DNA of 64,000 nucleotides, taken from contig CAMAWF010000006.1 of the NCBI GenBank assembly GCA_945861895.1, positions 1 to 64,000 of the forward strand, given 5' to 3'. Under the pieces are notes generated by a model. It was not told where the DNA came from. It worked only from the letters and a program-made list of their open reading frames with translations, and did no database searches. This document shows, piece after piece, positions 29,535 to 38,718 of this stretch. The position numbers were made by a program, and so were the translations under genes. The DNA is from Rhizobium sp. Q54 (GTDB lineage: Bacteria > Pseudomonadota > Alphaproteobacteria > Rhizobiales > Xanthobacteraceae). Every line of letters begins with the position of its first letter. Position 1 is the first letter of the stretch.

Positions 29535-30932
29535 ATGTCCTTTTGCCTGCGCCTGTTCGCTGCGCTCGTAGCCCTTGTCGCCGCATCGGCGCCGACGCTG
29601 GCGCAAGAGCGGCGTCTTCCCAATTCGCTCGCCGAGGTGAAGCTGTCCTACGCGCCAGTGGTGCAGCGCGTGGCGCCGGCGGTGGTCAATGTCTATGCCG
29701 CCAAGACGGTGCAGAACCGCAATCCGCTGCTGGACGATCCGATATTCCGCCGCTTCTTCGGCGGGCCGGGCGGCATGCCGCAGCAACAGCAGCGCTCGCT
29801 CGGTTCCGGCGTGCTGGTCGATCCCTCCGGGCTGATCGTGACCAACAATCACGTCATCGAGGGCGCCGACGAGGTGAAGGTCTCGCTCGCCGACAAGCGC
29901 GAATTCGAGGCCGAGCTGGTGCTAAAGGATTCGCGCACCGATCTGGCGATCCTGCGCATCAAAGGCGCGCGCGAGCGTTTTCCTGCGCTCGAATTCGGCA
30001 ATTCCGACGAGTTGCAAGTGGGCGACGTGGTGCTCGCCATCGGCAATCCGTTCGGCGTCGGCCAAACCGTCACTCACGGCATTGTCTCGGCGCTGGCGCG
30101 CACGCAAGTTGGCATCACCGACTATCAATTTTTCATTCAGACCGACGCTGCGATCAATCCGGGCAATTCCGGCGGCGCGCTGGTCGATCTTTCCGGCAAG
30201 CTCGCGGGCATCAACACCGCGATCTTTTCGCGCTCGGGCGGCTCGCAAGGCGTCGGCTTCGCCATCCCCGCCAATATGGTGCGCGTGGTGGTGGCCTCGG
30301 CCAAGGGTGGCGGCAGCGCGGTGCAGCGGCCGTGGCTGGGGGCAAAGCTGCAGGCGGTGACCGCCGATATCGCCGACAGCATGGGTCTCAAGCGCCCGGC
30401 CGGCGCGCTCGTTGCCAACCTCACCGCGCAAAGTCCGGCGGCGCGCGCGGGGCTTAAATCCGGCGATCTTATTGTCACGGTGGACGGCCAGCCAGTCGAC
30501 GATCCCAATGCGTTCGACTATCGCTTCGCCACCAAGCCGCTTGGCGGCACCGCGCAGCTCGGCGTGCTGCGTGCCGGCAAGGAGATCAAAGTCGCGGTGG
30601 CGTTGCAGATCGCGCCGGAAGGTCAGCGCGACGAAATAGTGCTGCGCTCGCGCTCGCCGCTGCAAGGTGCGAAAGTTGCCAATATCGGTCCGGCGCTGGC
30701 CGAACAAATGCGCGTCGATCCGGCGATGGAAGGTGTTGTCATCCTCGAAGTGCCGTCCGGCTCCGCCGCTGCACAATATGGGTTCCAGCCGGGCGACATG
30801 CTGCTCGCGGTCAACAATGAGAAGATCGCGAAGACCGAAGACATCGATCGTCTCACCAAAGCGGGCGGCCGGGTCTGGCGTTTCACCATTCTGCGCGGCG
30901 GGCAGCAGATCACGGCGATGTTCAGCGGATGA
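29535..30932 (+). CDS. DegP/DegQ-type periplasmic serine protease
   Basis: This is a trypsin-like HtrA protease for envelope quality control. ATG 29535 gives 465 aa with a signal peptide (MSFCLRLFAALVALVAASAPTLAQ). The catalytic triad is His106 (TNNHVIEG), Asp136 (RTDLAIL) and Ser212 (PGNSGGAL). Two PDZ domains follow, around residues 260-350 and 370-460. The length and two PDZ domains match DegP/DegQ rather than DegS, and no membrane anchor is seen. It lies between two copies of the same palindromic repeat. Confidence 0.93.
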   Translation: MSFCLRLFAALVALVAASAPTLAQERRLPNSLAEVKLSYAPVVQRVAPAVVNVYAAKTVQNRNPLLDDPIFRRFFGGPGGMPQQQQRSLGSGVLVDPSGLIVTNNHVIEGADEVKVSLADKREFEAELVLKDSRTDLAILRIKGARERFPALEFGNSDELQVGDVVLAIGNPFGVGQTVTHGIVSALARTQVGITDYQFFIQTDAAINPGNSGGALVDLSGKLAGINTAIFSRSGGSQGVGFAIPANMVRVVVASAKGGGSAVQRPWLGAKLQAVTADIADSMGLKRPAGALVANLTAQSPAARAGLKSGDLIVTVDGQPVDDPNAFDYRFATKPLGGTAQLGVLRAGKEIKVAVALQIAPEGQRDEIVLRSRSPLQGAKVANIGPALAEQMRVDPAMEGVVILEVPSGSAAAQYGFQPGDMLLAVNNEKIAKTEDIDRLTKAGGRVWRFTILRGGQQITAMFSG

Positions 30933-30948
30933 GCCCGCGCGTGCATTT

Positions 30949-31060
30949 TCACCTCTCCCCGCGGGCGGGGAGAGGTCGACCGCGCAGCGGTCGGGTGAGG
31001 GGGCGTGGCCGGATACAGAGCCCCTCACCCCGACCCTCTCCCCGCCAGGGCGGGGAGAGG
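30949..31060. repeat. Palindromic repeat, CTCTCC/GGAGAG family, copy 2
   Basis: This closely resembles the element at 29351-29470, with CCTCTCCCCGC/GCGGGGAGAGG hairpins at both ends and a GACCGC...GCGGTC hairpin inside. Its 3' edge runs directly into the AGGAGG ribosome site of the next gene (31064-31069). Confidence 0.8.
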
Positions 31061-31074
31061 GAGAGGAGGGCAGA

Positions 31075-32424
31075 ATGAGCCCACGCGCCAAGACGGCAGG
31101 GCCCACGTTGACGGCAGGGCCGACGTTGTTCGCGGCCGCGGGCCTCGACAAGGATGCGCCGCGTCCGCTGGCCGACAGGCTGCGCCCGCAAAAGCTCATC
31201 GAGGTCGTCGGCCAGGATCATCTGCTCGGGCCGGACGGTGCGCTCACGCGCATGCTGGAAACGCGCTCGCTCGGCTCGCTGGTGTTCTGGGGCCCGCCCG
31301 GCACCGGCAAGACCACGGTGGCGCGATTGCTGGCGGATGCGACCGAGCTGCATTTCGAACAGCTCTCGGCGGTATTTTCCGGCGTCGCCGACCTTAAAAA
31401 GACTTTCGATGCCGCACGCGCGCGGCGCGAGACCGGCAAGGGCACCTTGCTGTTTGTCGATGAGGTGCATCGTTTCAACCGCGCGCAGCAGGACAGCTTC
31501 CTCCCCGTGATGGAGGACGGCACCATCGTGCTCGTCGGCGCCACCACCGAAAATCCCTCGTTCGAGCTTAACGCGGCGCTGCTGTCGCGCGCGCGTGTTC
31601 TGGTGTTCAAATCGCTCGACGCCGATGCGATCGAAAAACTGCTCAAGCGCGCGGAAGAGATCGAAGGCAAGAAGCTGCCGCTCGATAACGAAGCGCGCAG
31701 CGCGCTGGTGCGCATGGCCGACGGCGACGGACGCGCGGCATTGACGCTGGCCGAGGAAGTATGGCGCGCAGGCCGCGCGGGCGAGGTTTTCGACGCTGTG
31801 GCGCTGCAACAGATCGTGCAGCGCCGCGCGCCGATCTACGACAAATCGCAGGACGGCCATTACAACCTGATCTCGGCTTTGCACAAGTCTGTGCGCGGCT
31901 CCGACCCGGACGCCGCACTGTATTATCTCTGCCGCATGTTCGATGCCGGCGAAAATCCGCTTTATCTCGCCCGCCGCGTGGTGCGCATGGCGGTGGAGGA
32001 CATCGGCCTTGCCGATCCGCAAGCGCTGGTGATCTGCAACGCCGCCAAGGACGCTTATGATTTTCTCGGCTCCCCCGAGGGCGAATTGGCGATCGCGCAG
32101 GCGGTGATCTATCTCGCCACCGCGCCGAAATCGAATGCGGCCTACACCGCCTTTGGCGCGGCCATGCGCACGGCGAAGGAGGCAGGCTCGCTGCTGCCGC
32201 CCAAGCACATCCTCAACGCGCCGACCGACCTGATGAAGACGGAAGGATACGGCCGCGGCTATTCCTACGATCACGACGCGGAGGAAGCGTTCTCCGGCCA
32301 GAATTATTTTCCCGATGCGCTCGGCCGCCAGCGATTTTACGATCCGCCCGAGCGCGGCTTCGAGCGTGAAATCCGCAAGCGTCTGGATTATTGGGCCAAG
32401 CTGCGCAAAGAGCGCGGCGAATGA
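31075..32424 (+). CDS. rarA: Replication-associated recombination protein RarA
   Basis: RarA (MgsA) is an AAA+ ATPase that acts at stalled replication forks, related to clamp-loader subunits. ATG 31075, with AGGAGG five bases upstream, gives 449 aa. Walker A is GPPGTGKT at 73-80, Walker B is LLFVDEVHR, and the sensor segment is GATTENPSFE. The C-terminal tetramerisation domain (PLYLARRVVRMAVEDIGLADP) is complete. The stop overlaps the next start by four bases (ATGA at 32421). Confidence 0.96.
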   Translation: MSPRAKTAGPTLTAGPTLFAAAGLDKDAPRPLADRLRPQKLIEVVGQDHLLGPDGALTRMLETRSLGSLVFWGPPGTGKTTVARLLADATELHFEQLSAVFSGVADLKKTFDAARARRETGKGTLLFVDEVHRFNRAQQDSFLPVMEDGTIVLVGATTENPSFELNAALLSRARVLVFKSLDADAIEKLLKRAEEIEGKKLPLDNEARSALVRMADGDGRAALTLAEEVWRAGRAGEVFDAVALQQIVQRRAPIYDKSQDGHYNLISALHKSVRGSDPDAALYYLCRMFDAGENPLYLARRVVRMAVEDIGLADPQALVICNAAKDAYDFLGSPEGELAIAQAVIYLATAPKSNAAYTAFGAAMRTAKEAGSLLPPKHILNAPTDLMKTEGYGRGYSYDHDAEEAFSGQNYFPDALGRQRFYDPPERGFEREIRKRLDYWAKLRKERGE

Positions 32425-33431
32425 ACGAGCGCGTGGGTTCCGGCGTGCAAACCGTCATCGTGACGGCGGACGAATCCGGGATGCGCGTCGATCGTTTTTT
32501 CGAGGCGCGGTTTCCAGGGCTCTCGTTCAGCCACATCCAGCGCATCATCCGCAAAGGCGAAGTGCGGGTGAACGGCAAGCGTGCGCAGCCGAAGGCGCGG
32601 CTGGAAGCGGGGCAGAAGGTGCGCATCCCGCCGCTCAAGCTCGATGCGCCGAAGCCGCGCGTCGTCACCGAGGATGACAAGACCCGCGCGTTTCTAAAAT
32701 CCATCACGCTGCACGAAGACGACGACGTGATGGTGCTCAACAAGCCGATGGGCTTGGCGGTGCAAGGCGGCTCGGGCACGACGCGCCACCTTGACGGATT
32801 GCTGGAAGTATTGCGGCAGCCGGGCCGCGACGGACAGCGCCCGCGTCTCGTCCACCGGCTCGACAAGGACACCGCGGGCTGCCTGCTGGTGGCGAAAACG
32901 CGCTTTGCCGCCGCAGCTCTGGGCAAGACATTCCGCTCGCGTTCCGCGCGCAAGATTTATTGGGCGCTGGTGGTCGGCGTGCCGAAACCGAAGCAGGGCC
33001 GCATCTCGACTTTTCTGGCCAAGGAAGAGCGCGAGGATGACAGCTTCATGCGCATCGCCAAGCACGGCGAGGAGGGTGCCAGTCATGCGGTTACCTATTA
33101 CGCCATGGTGGAGACCGCGGGCCAAAAGCTCACCTGGGTGTCGCTCAAGCCGGTGACCGGCCGCACCCATCAGCTCCGTGCACATATGTCGCATATCGGC
33201 CATCCCATTATTGGCGATCCGAAATATTTTCTGAAAGAGAACTGGGAACTGCCGGGCGGCTTGCAGAACAAGCTGCATCTGTTCGCGCGCCGCATTGCCG
33301 TGCCGCATCCGCGCGGGGGCTCAATCGACGTCACCGCGCCGCTACCGCCGCACATGCTGCAATCGTGGAACCTGCTCGGCTTCGACGCCAAGCGTTACGA
33401 TCCGATCGAGAGCGCGCCGGAGGAGGAGTAG
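32421..33431 (+). CDS. RluC/RluD-family 23S rRNA pseudouridine synthase
   Basis: This enzyme isomerises uridine to pseudouridine in rRNA. It has 336 aa from ATG 32421, coupled to rarA. An S4 RNA-binding domain covers residues 20-70 (MRVDRFFEARFPGLSFSHIQRIIRKGEVRVNGKR region). The catalytic motif HRLDKDTAG has Asp148. The domain order fits RluC, and the exact target uridines cannot be read from sequence. Confidence 0.93.
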   Translation: MNERVGSGVQTVIVTADESGMRVDRFFEARFPGLSFSHIQRIIRKGEVRVNGKRAQPKARLEAGQKVRIPPLKLDAPKPRVVTEDDKTRAFLKSITLHEDDDVMVLNKPMGLAVQGGSGTTRHLDGLLEVLRQPGRDGQRPRLVHRLDKDTAGCLLVAKTRFAAAALGKTFRSRSARKIYWALVVGVPKPKQGRISTFLAKEEREDDSFMRIAKHGEEGASHAVTYYAMVETAGQKLTWVSLKPVTGRTHQLRAHMSHIGHPIIGDPKYFLKENWELPGGLQNKLHLFARRIAVPHPRGGSIDVTAPLPPHMLQSWNLLGFDAKRYDPIESAPEEE

Positions 33432-33440
33432 GCCATACTT

Positions 33441-33543
33441 GTCATCACCGGGCCGCCGCGAAGCGGCGTGACCCGGCGATCCCGATTAAGATGGCAGTGT
33501 GGCTGCCTAAGCGGGATGGCCGAGACAAGCCCGGCCATGACGT
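33441..33543. repeat. Palindromic repeat after the pseudouridine synthase gene
   Basis: The segment runs from TGTCATCACCGGG to CCCGGCCATGACG with a GCCGCcgcgaaGCGGC hairpin and inverted ATCCCG/CGGGAT arms inside. It has the same GTCAT...ATGAC framing as the elements at 12998, 27152, 42357 and 43530. It fills the gap between the two convergent genes. Confidence 0.65.
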
Positions 33544-33558
33544 GTGGATTGTGCGTAA

Positions 33559-34614
33559 CTACCGCAAACTTGCGTTGATTTTTTCCAGTGCGGCCTGGCC
33601 GGGGCAGAGTTCCTTTTCGCCCAGCGCATTCAACGGCCGCTCGACGGTCGACAGATGCGCGTGCAGGTCGTCGGAATCGCTCTGCACATACAGCAGCCCG
33701 GTGACGACCTGGCCCTTCGCCGTCTGCTGCTGCAAAAAGCCGAGCGCAGAGACGCGGTCGCTGATGTCGTAGTCGGTCGCGAGCTTGCGCAGCGCGAGCT
33801 TCGAGCCGTCGTGCTGCTCGACCACTTCCACCGTGCCGGGCTCGTATTTCACCTCGATCGGCATCCGGCTTGAAATGAAATCCAGCCTGTTCACCGCCTC
33901 GTTGTGCTCGCGCACGTAGTCGAAGCTCTTGGTCGAGCCCGTATGGTTGTTGAAGGCGACGCACGGCGAAATCACATCCAGGAATGCCGCGCCCCGATGT
34001 TCGATGGCCGCCTTGATGATCGGCACCAGTTGCGCCTTGTCGCCGGAGAACGAGCGCGCGACAAACGTCGCACCGAGCTGCAACGCCATCGCCGCGAGGT
34101 CGATCGAGTTATCCGTGTTGATGAAGCCGCGCTTTGACTTGGAGCCGCGGTCGGCGGTGGCCGAAAACTGCCCCTTGGTGAGGCCGTACACGCCGTTGTT
34201 CTCGACGATATAGACCATGTTGACGCCGCGGCGGATCGAGTGGGCAAATTGCCCGAGCCCGATCGAGGCCGAGTCGCCGTCGCCGGAGACGCCGAGATAG
34301 ATCAGGTCGCGGTTGGCGAGATTGGCGCCGGTGAGCACCGCGGGCATGCGCCCGTGCACCGAGTTGAAACCGTGCGAATTGCCGAGGAAATAGGTCGGCG
34401 TCTTGGAGGAGCAGCCGATGCCGGAAATCTTGGCAACGCGATGCGGCTCGATCGAAAGCTCGAAGCAGGCCTGGATGACCGCCGCGGTGATCGAGTCATG
34501 GCCGCAGCCGGCGCACAGCGTGGAGATCGTGCCTTCGTAATCGCGGTGGGTATAGCCGAGCGCGTTCTTCGGCAGCGCCGGATGATGGAATTTCGGTTTG
34601 GTGAGATAAGTCAT
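33559..34614 (-). CDS. korB: 2-oxoacid:acceptor oxidoreductase, beta subunit
   Basis: This is the thiamine-diphosphate-binding beta subunit of a 2-oxoacid:ferredoxin-type oxidoreductase, which oxidatively decarboxylates a 2-oxoacid (most likely 2-oxoglutarate) to the acyl-CoA. The product has 351 aa. Cluster-ligand cysteines appear in CAGCGH (34-39), and the TPP motif runs from GDGD (111-114) to NN (139-140). ATG 34614 gives MTYLTKPKFHHPALP; an upstream in-frame start lies in the repeat and is rejected. It is the last gene of a three-gene minus-strand operon, 97 bases after korA. Confidence 0.9.
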   Translation of the reverse strand: MTYLTKPKFHHPALPKNALGYTHRDYEGTISTLCAGCGHDSITAAVIQACFELSIEPHRVAKISGIGCSSKTPTYFLGNSHGFNSVHGRMPAVLTGANLANRDLIYLGVSGDGDSASIGLGQFAHSIRRGVNMVYIVENNGVYGLTKGQFSATADRGSKSKRGFINTDNSIDLAAMALQLGATFVARSFSGDKAQLVPIIKAAIEHRGAAFLDVISPCVAFNNHTGSTKSFDYVREHNEAVNRLDFISSRMPIEVKYEPGTVEVVEQHDGSKLALRKLATDYDISDRVSALGFLQQQTAKGQVVTGLLYVQSDSDDLHAHLSTVERPLNALGEKELCPGQAALEKINASLR

Positions 34615-34633
34615 GGCAAAGCCAATTCTTTCG

Positions 34634-34690
34634 TCACCTCCCCCTGGAGGGGGGAGGTCGGTCCGCAAAGCGGACCGGGTGGGGGTGAAA
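34634..34690. repeat. Palindromic repeat between korA and korB
   Basis: TCACCTCCCCC and GGGGGTGA are inverted outer arms. Inside are a CCTCC...GGAGG hairpin and a GGTCCGcaaaGCGGACC hairpin. It is related in layout to the 39501-39592 element. It would fold in the kor mRNA and could affect the relative amounts of KorA and KorB. Confidence 0.7.
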
Positions 34691-34711
34691 GAAGCAGAAT
34701 GCGTCCAGACA

Positions 34712-36544
34712 TCACGACACCACCCGCATCGGCGTCATCTTTAGTTTTTCCAGGTGTTCGCCGATCGATTTCGCGATGAAGCGGGCGGTGATCGGAGTGC
34801 CGTCGAAATGCAGGACCGGAACCAGGCGCACCGGATCGACATTGCATTCATTGACGATGAGCGAGCGCATTTGCGCATCGCGGTTCTGCTCGACCACAAA
34901 GACGAAGTCGTGGTCGGCCAGGAAACTGGGAACGCTGGAATGGAACGGGAAGGCGCGAATGCGCAGGCGGTCGAGCGGCTGGCCGTTGGCCTCGATCATG
35001 TGGATCGCTTCGTCCATCGCCGGCGAAGTCGAGCCGTAATAGATGATGCCGTATTTGGTCGGATTTGCCGAATTCGCCTGTAGCGGGCGCGGCACCAGGT
35101 CCTTGGCGGTTTCAAATTTGCGCAACAGCCGTTGCATGTTGTCGACGTAAGGCGCGCCTTCCTCGGTATATTTGGCGTAGCGGTCGCGCGAGGTGCCGCG
35201 GGTGAAGAACGAGCCCTTGGTCGGATGCGTGCCGGGATAAGTGCGGTAGGGAATGCCGTCGCCGTCGACATCGAGATAGCGGCCGAATTCCTTGCCGGCT
35301 TCAAGCTCGGCGGCGGTCATCACCTTGCCGCGGTCGTAGGCGCGGTTGTCGTCCCAGGCGAGTGGCTTCGACAGCCGGTGGTTCATGCCGATGTCGAGGT
35401 CGAGCATGACGAAAATCGGCGTTTGCAGCCGGTCGGCGAGATCGAACGCGGCGGCGGAAAATTCAAACGCTTCCGCCGGATCTTCCGGGAACAGCAGCAC
35501 GTGTTTGGTGTCGCCGTGCGAGGCATAGGCGCAGGAGATCAGGTCGCATTGCTGCGTGCGCGTCGGCATGCCGGTCGATGGGCCCGCGCGCTGCACGTCG
35601 AAGATCACGGCCGGGATTTCCGCGAAATAAGCCAGCCCAATGAACTCCTGCATCAGCGAAATGCCGGGACCGGACGTTGCGGTGAAGGCGCGCGCGCCGT
35701 TCCAGCCGGCGCCGATCACCATGCCGATCGAGGCAAGCTCGTCCTCGGCCTGGATGATGGCGTATTTCGCCTTCTTGCTGACGGGGTCGACGCGCAGCTT
35801 GGCGCAATGCCGGGTGAAGGCATCGGCCAGCGAAGAGGACGGCGTGATCGGATACCAGGCGCACACCGTGGCGCCGCCATAGACCGCGCCGAGCGCGGCG
35901 GCCGAATTTCCCTCGATGAAGATGCGGTCGCCGACCGCGTCCGCACGCTTGAGCTTGAGCCCGATCGGGCATTCGAGATTCATCAGCGCGTAGTCGCGGC
36001 CGAGATGCAGCGCGTGGATATTGGGCGGGACCAGTTTTTCCTTGCCCTTGTATTGCTCGCCGATCAGCTGTTCCACCACCTTGACGTCCATGTCGAGCAG
36101 CGCGGTCAGCACGCCGATATAGATGATGTTCTTGAACAGCTGGCGCTGGCGCGGGTCGGTGTATTCGCGGTTGCAGATCGCCGTCAGCGGCACGCCGATC
36201 ACGGTGATGTCATCGCGAAATTTCGATGCCGGCAGCGGCTTGGTGGAATCGTAGAACAAATAGCCGCCGGGATCGATCGACGCGAGATCTTTTTCCCAGG
36301 TCTGCGGATTCATCGCCACCATCAGATCGACGCCGCCGCGGGCGCCGAGATGGCCTGCCTCGGTGATGCGGACCTCATACCAGGTCGGCAGGCCCTGAAT
36401 GTTGGAAGGGAAAATATTGCGCGGCGCGACCGGCACGCCCATGCGCAGCACAGCGCGCGCGAACATTTCGTTGGCGCTCGCGGAGCCCGAGCCGTTGACG
36501 TTGCCGAAACGGACAACGAAGTCGTTTACGCGCTGGATCGGCAT
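34712..36544 (-). CDS. korA: 2-oxoacid:acceptor oxidoreductase, fused gamma-alpha subunit
   Basis: This 610-residue protein has the gamma domain at the N-terminus (about residues 10-190, with GVPVAPRNIFPSNIQGLPTW) fused to the alpha domain (from about 210, with YPITPSSSLAD and TATSGPGISLMQEF). This fusion is typical of the 2-oxoglutarate-type enzymes. It pairs with KorB to form the catalytic unit. Its start overlaps the end of the upstream flavoprotein gene by 19 bases, so the two are translationally coupled. Substrate is inferred from family resemblance, not proven. Confidence 0.9.
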   Translation of the reverse strand: MPIQRVNDFVVRFGNVNGSGSASANEMFARAVLRMGVPVAPRNIFPSNIQGLPTWYEVRITEAGHLGARGGVDLMVAMNPQTWEKDLASIDPGGYLFYDSTKPLPASKFRDDITVIGVPLTAICNREYTDPRQRQLFKNIIYIGVLTALLDMDVKVVEQLIGEQYKGKEKLVPPNIHALHLGRDYALMNLECPIGLKLKRADAVGDRIFIEGNSAAALGAVYGGATVCAWYPITPSSSLADAFTRHCAKLRVDPVSKKAKYAIIQAEDELASIGMVIGAGWNGARAFTATSGPGISLMQEFIGLAYFAEIPAVIFDVQRAGPSTGMPTRTQQCDLISCAYASHGDTKHVLLFPEDPAEAFEFSAAAFDLADRLQTPIFVMLDLDIGMNHRLSKPLAWDDNRAYDRGKVMTAAELEAGKEFGRYLDVDGDGIPYRTYPGTHPTKGSFFTRGTSRDRYAKYTEEGAPYVDNMQRLLRKFETAKDLVPRPLQANSANPTKYGIIYYGSTSPAMDEAIHMIEANGQPLDRLRIRAFPFHSSVPSFLADHDFVFVVEQNRDAQMRSLIVNECNVDPVRLVPVLHFDGTPITARFIAKSIGEHLEKLKMTPMRVVS

Positions 36545-38325
36545 TTCTCACCCGCATCACCCGCATACGTCATGTCGATTAAGAATTTCTGCATGTCCCA
36601 AGCGCCGGTGGGGCAGCGTTCGGCGCACAGGCTGCAATGCAGGCACACGTCTTCGTCCTTGACCATGACGCGGCCGGTCTTGAGGTCGTTGGCGACATAC
36701 AAATCCTGTGTCGGGTTTTTCGCCGGCGCGGTCAGCCGCGTGCGCAGATCGGCTTCCTCGCCATTTTCGGTGAAAGTGATGCAGTCCATCGGGCAGATGT
36801 CGACGCAGGCGTCGCACTCGATGCAGAGCGAAGCGGTGAAGACCGTCTGCACGTCGCAATTGAGGCAGCGGCCGGCTTCCGCAAGCGCCAATTCGGGGTC
36901 GAAGCCAAGCTCGACCTCGGCTTTGATGTCCTTGAGCGCGATCGCCTTGTCGCGCAGCGGCACCCGGTAGCGCTGGTCGAGCGCGATCTCGTTGTTATAC
37001 GACCACTCGTGAATGCCCATCTTCTGGCTCATGACCTCGACCGCGGGCAGCGGGCGATGGTTGAGATCCTCGCCGTGACACAATTTATCGATGGAGACCG
37101 CGGCCTCATGCCCGTGCGCGACCGCCCAGATGATGTTCTTCGGGCCGAAAGCGGAATCACCGCCGAAGAACACTTTGGGATGCGTCGAGCGGAAGGTGAC
37201 CTTGTCGACGACCGGCATGCCCGACTTGTCGAACTCAACGCCGCTGTCGCGCTCGATCCAGGGGAAGGAGTTTTCCTGGCCGACGGCGACCAGCACGTCG
37301 TCGCAGGGAATGTGCTCTTCCGGCTCGCCGGTCGGAATGAGATCGCGGCGGCCTTTTTCGTCGCGCGTAGCCTTGACCTTTTCGAACAACACGCCGGTGA
37401 GCTTGCCGTCCGCGTGGGTGAATTGCTTTGGCACCATGTAATTGAGGATCGGGATGTCCTCGTGGATGGCGTCCTCTTTTTCCCAAGGCGACGCCTTCAT
37501 CTCCTCGAAGCCGGAGCGCACCACCACCTTGACGTCTTCGCCGCCAAGCCGGCGAGAGGAACGGCAGCAATCCATGGCGGTGTTGCCGCCGCCGAGCACG
37601 ATGACGCGCTTGCCGATCTTGCTGATGTGGCCGAACGAAACGGAGGAGAGCCAGTCGATGCCGATATGAATGTTCTTGGCGGCCTCCTGCCGGCCGGGAA
37701 TTTCGAGATCGCGGCCGCGCGGGGCGCCGGAGCCGACGAATACGGCGTCGTAGTTCTCCGCCAGCAGCGCTTTCAAACTGTCGATGCGCTTGCCGCCGAT
37801 GAATTCCACGCCGAGGTCGAGGATGTAGCCGCATTCCTCGTCGATGACCGAGTCGGGCAGGCGGAATTTCGGAATCTGCGAGCGGATCATGCCGCCGGCT
37901 TTGGGATCGCTGTCGAACACCGTGCAGTGGTAGCCGAGCGGCGCCAAGTCGCGGGCGACGGTGAGCGAGGCCGGGCCGCCGCCCACCAGCGCGATGCGCT
38001 TGCCGTTCTTTTTCGCCGCGGGCTTGGGCAGGCGGTCGCGGATGTCTTCCTTGTAGTCGGCAGCCACTCTCTTCAGGCGGCAGATCGCCACCGGCTCCTT
38101 TTCCACGCGCACACGGCGGCATGCGGGCTCGCACGGTCGGTCGCAAGTGCGCCCGAGCACGCCGGGAAACACGTTGGATTTCCAGTTGATCATGTAGGCG
38201 TCGCCGTAGCGGCCGGCGGCGATCAGGCGGATATATTCGGGCACCGGTGTGTGCGCCGGACAAGCCCATTGGCAATCCACGACCTTGTGGAAATAGTCGG
38301 GCGCCAAAATATCGGTATTCTTCAT
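36526..38325 (-). CDS. korC: FAD- and Fe-S-containing NAD(P)-linked oxidoreductase subunit (GltD-like)
   Basis: This 599-residue protein is the likely electron-transfer subunit of the Kor complex. Residues 15-70 hold GltD-type cluster cysteines (CQWACP, CDRPCEPAC). The FAD site is ALVGGGPAS near 112-120, and the second nucleotide site is VLGGGNTAMD near 240. The C-terminus carries two 4Fe-4S ferredoxin motifs (CIECDACVDICP and CLHCSLCAERCP). The subunit set matches the 2-oxoglutarate:NADP+ oxidoreductase known from Azoarcus evansii (established knowledge). The RBS is GAGGAG just before ATG 38325. A stand-alone glutamate-synthase small-chain role is unlikely because gltB is absent. Confidence 0.85.
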   Translation of the reverse strand: MKNTDILAPDYFHKVVDCQWACPAHTPVPEYIRLIAAGRYGDAYMINWKSNVFPGVLGRTCDRPCEPACRRVRVEKEPVAICRLKRVAADYKEDIRDRLPKPAAKKNGKRIALVGGGPASLTVARDLAPLGYHCTVFDSDPKAGGMIRSQIPKFRLPDSVIDEECGYILDLGVEFIGGKRIDSLKALLAENYDAVFVGSGAPRGRDLEIPGRQEAAKNIHIGIDWLSSVSFGHISKIGKRVIVLGGGNTAMDCCRSSRRLGGEDVKVVVRSGFEEMKASPWEKEDAIHEDIPILNYMVPKQFTHADGKLTGVLFEKVKATRDEKGRRDLIPTGEPEEHIPCDDVLVAVGQENSFPWIERDSGVEFDKSGMPVVDKVTFRSTHPKVFFGGDSAFGPKNIIWAVAHGHEAAVSIDKLCHGEDLNHRPLPAVEVMSQKMGIHEWSYNNEIALDQRYRVPLRDKAIALKDIKAEVELGFDPELALAEAGRCLNCDVQTVFTASLCIECDACVDICPMDCITFTENGEEADLRTRLTAPAKNPTQDLYVANDLKTGRVMVKDEDVCLHCSLCAERCPTGAWDMQKFLIDMTYAGDAGEKCRSSA

Positions 38326-38586
38326 TCACTCCTCGAAACGCGCCCGCTACGCGGAAAACAAAACCGCGGTGTCGCGTCGCGGCGAAAGTCTGGCATTCCC
38401 GCCCGGTCCGGCTTATGCCCGCCGAATCCGGCGCGGATAATAGTGGAGGGTGGGCACGAATTCCACCTATCCTCTCGTCGTGCATGCCGCTTGTCCGCAA
38501 TTCGCGGTGAAGTTTTCGCTCCCTGAAAGCGGCGCCACAATGGCATTTCCGCTCCGGTGTCCAATGTTGGCGTTAGGCTTAAGTCT

Positions 38587-38718
38587 ATGAAGCTGGTGAT
38601 TTTCGATTGCGACGGCGCGCTGGCAGACGCCAGCAGATGGTTTGTGCTGCAATGCACAAAACCAGCCGCGCCGTGCCGGATGACGACGCGGTGCCGGGAC
38701 ACCACAACCGATGCGTGA
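38587..38718 (+). pseudogene. 5' remnant of a HAD-family phosphatase gene
   Basis: The 43-codon reading frame starts MKLVIFDCDGALADAS, which matches the first catalytic motif (DxDGTLxDS) of HAD phosphatases. It then runs into unrelated sequence and stops at 38716-38718, overlapping the ATP12 start. In related rhizobial genomes, as I recall, a full HAD gene sits between the pseudouridine synthase gene and atp12. This looks like the stub left after a deletion. The rest of the 385-base gap between korC and atp12 shows no gene. Confidence 0.6.

Noticed and set aside
35132-36970. Long plus-strand frame opposite the Kor operon (and 36637-38526)
   Set aside because: These lie exactly opposite well-supported korA and korC coding regions and have typical shadow composition.
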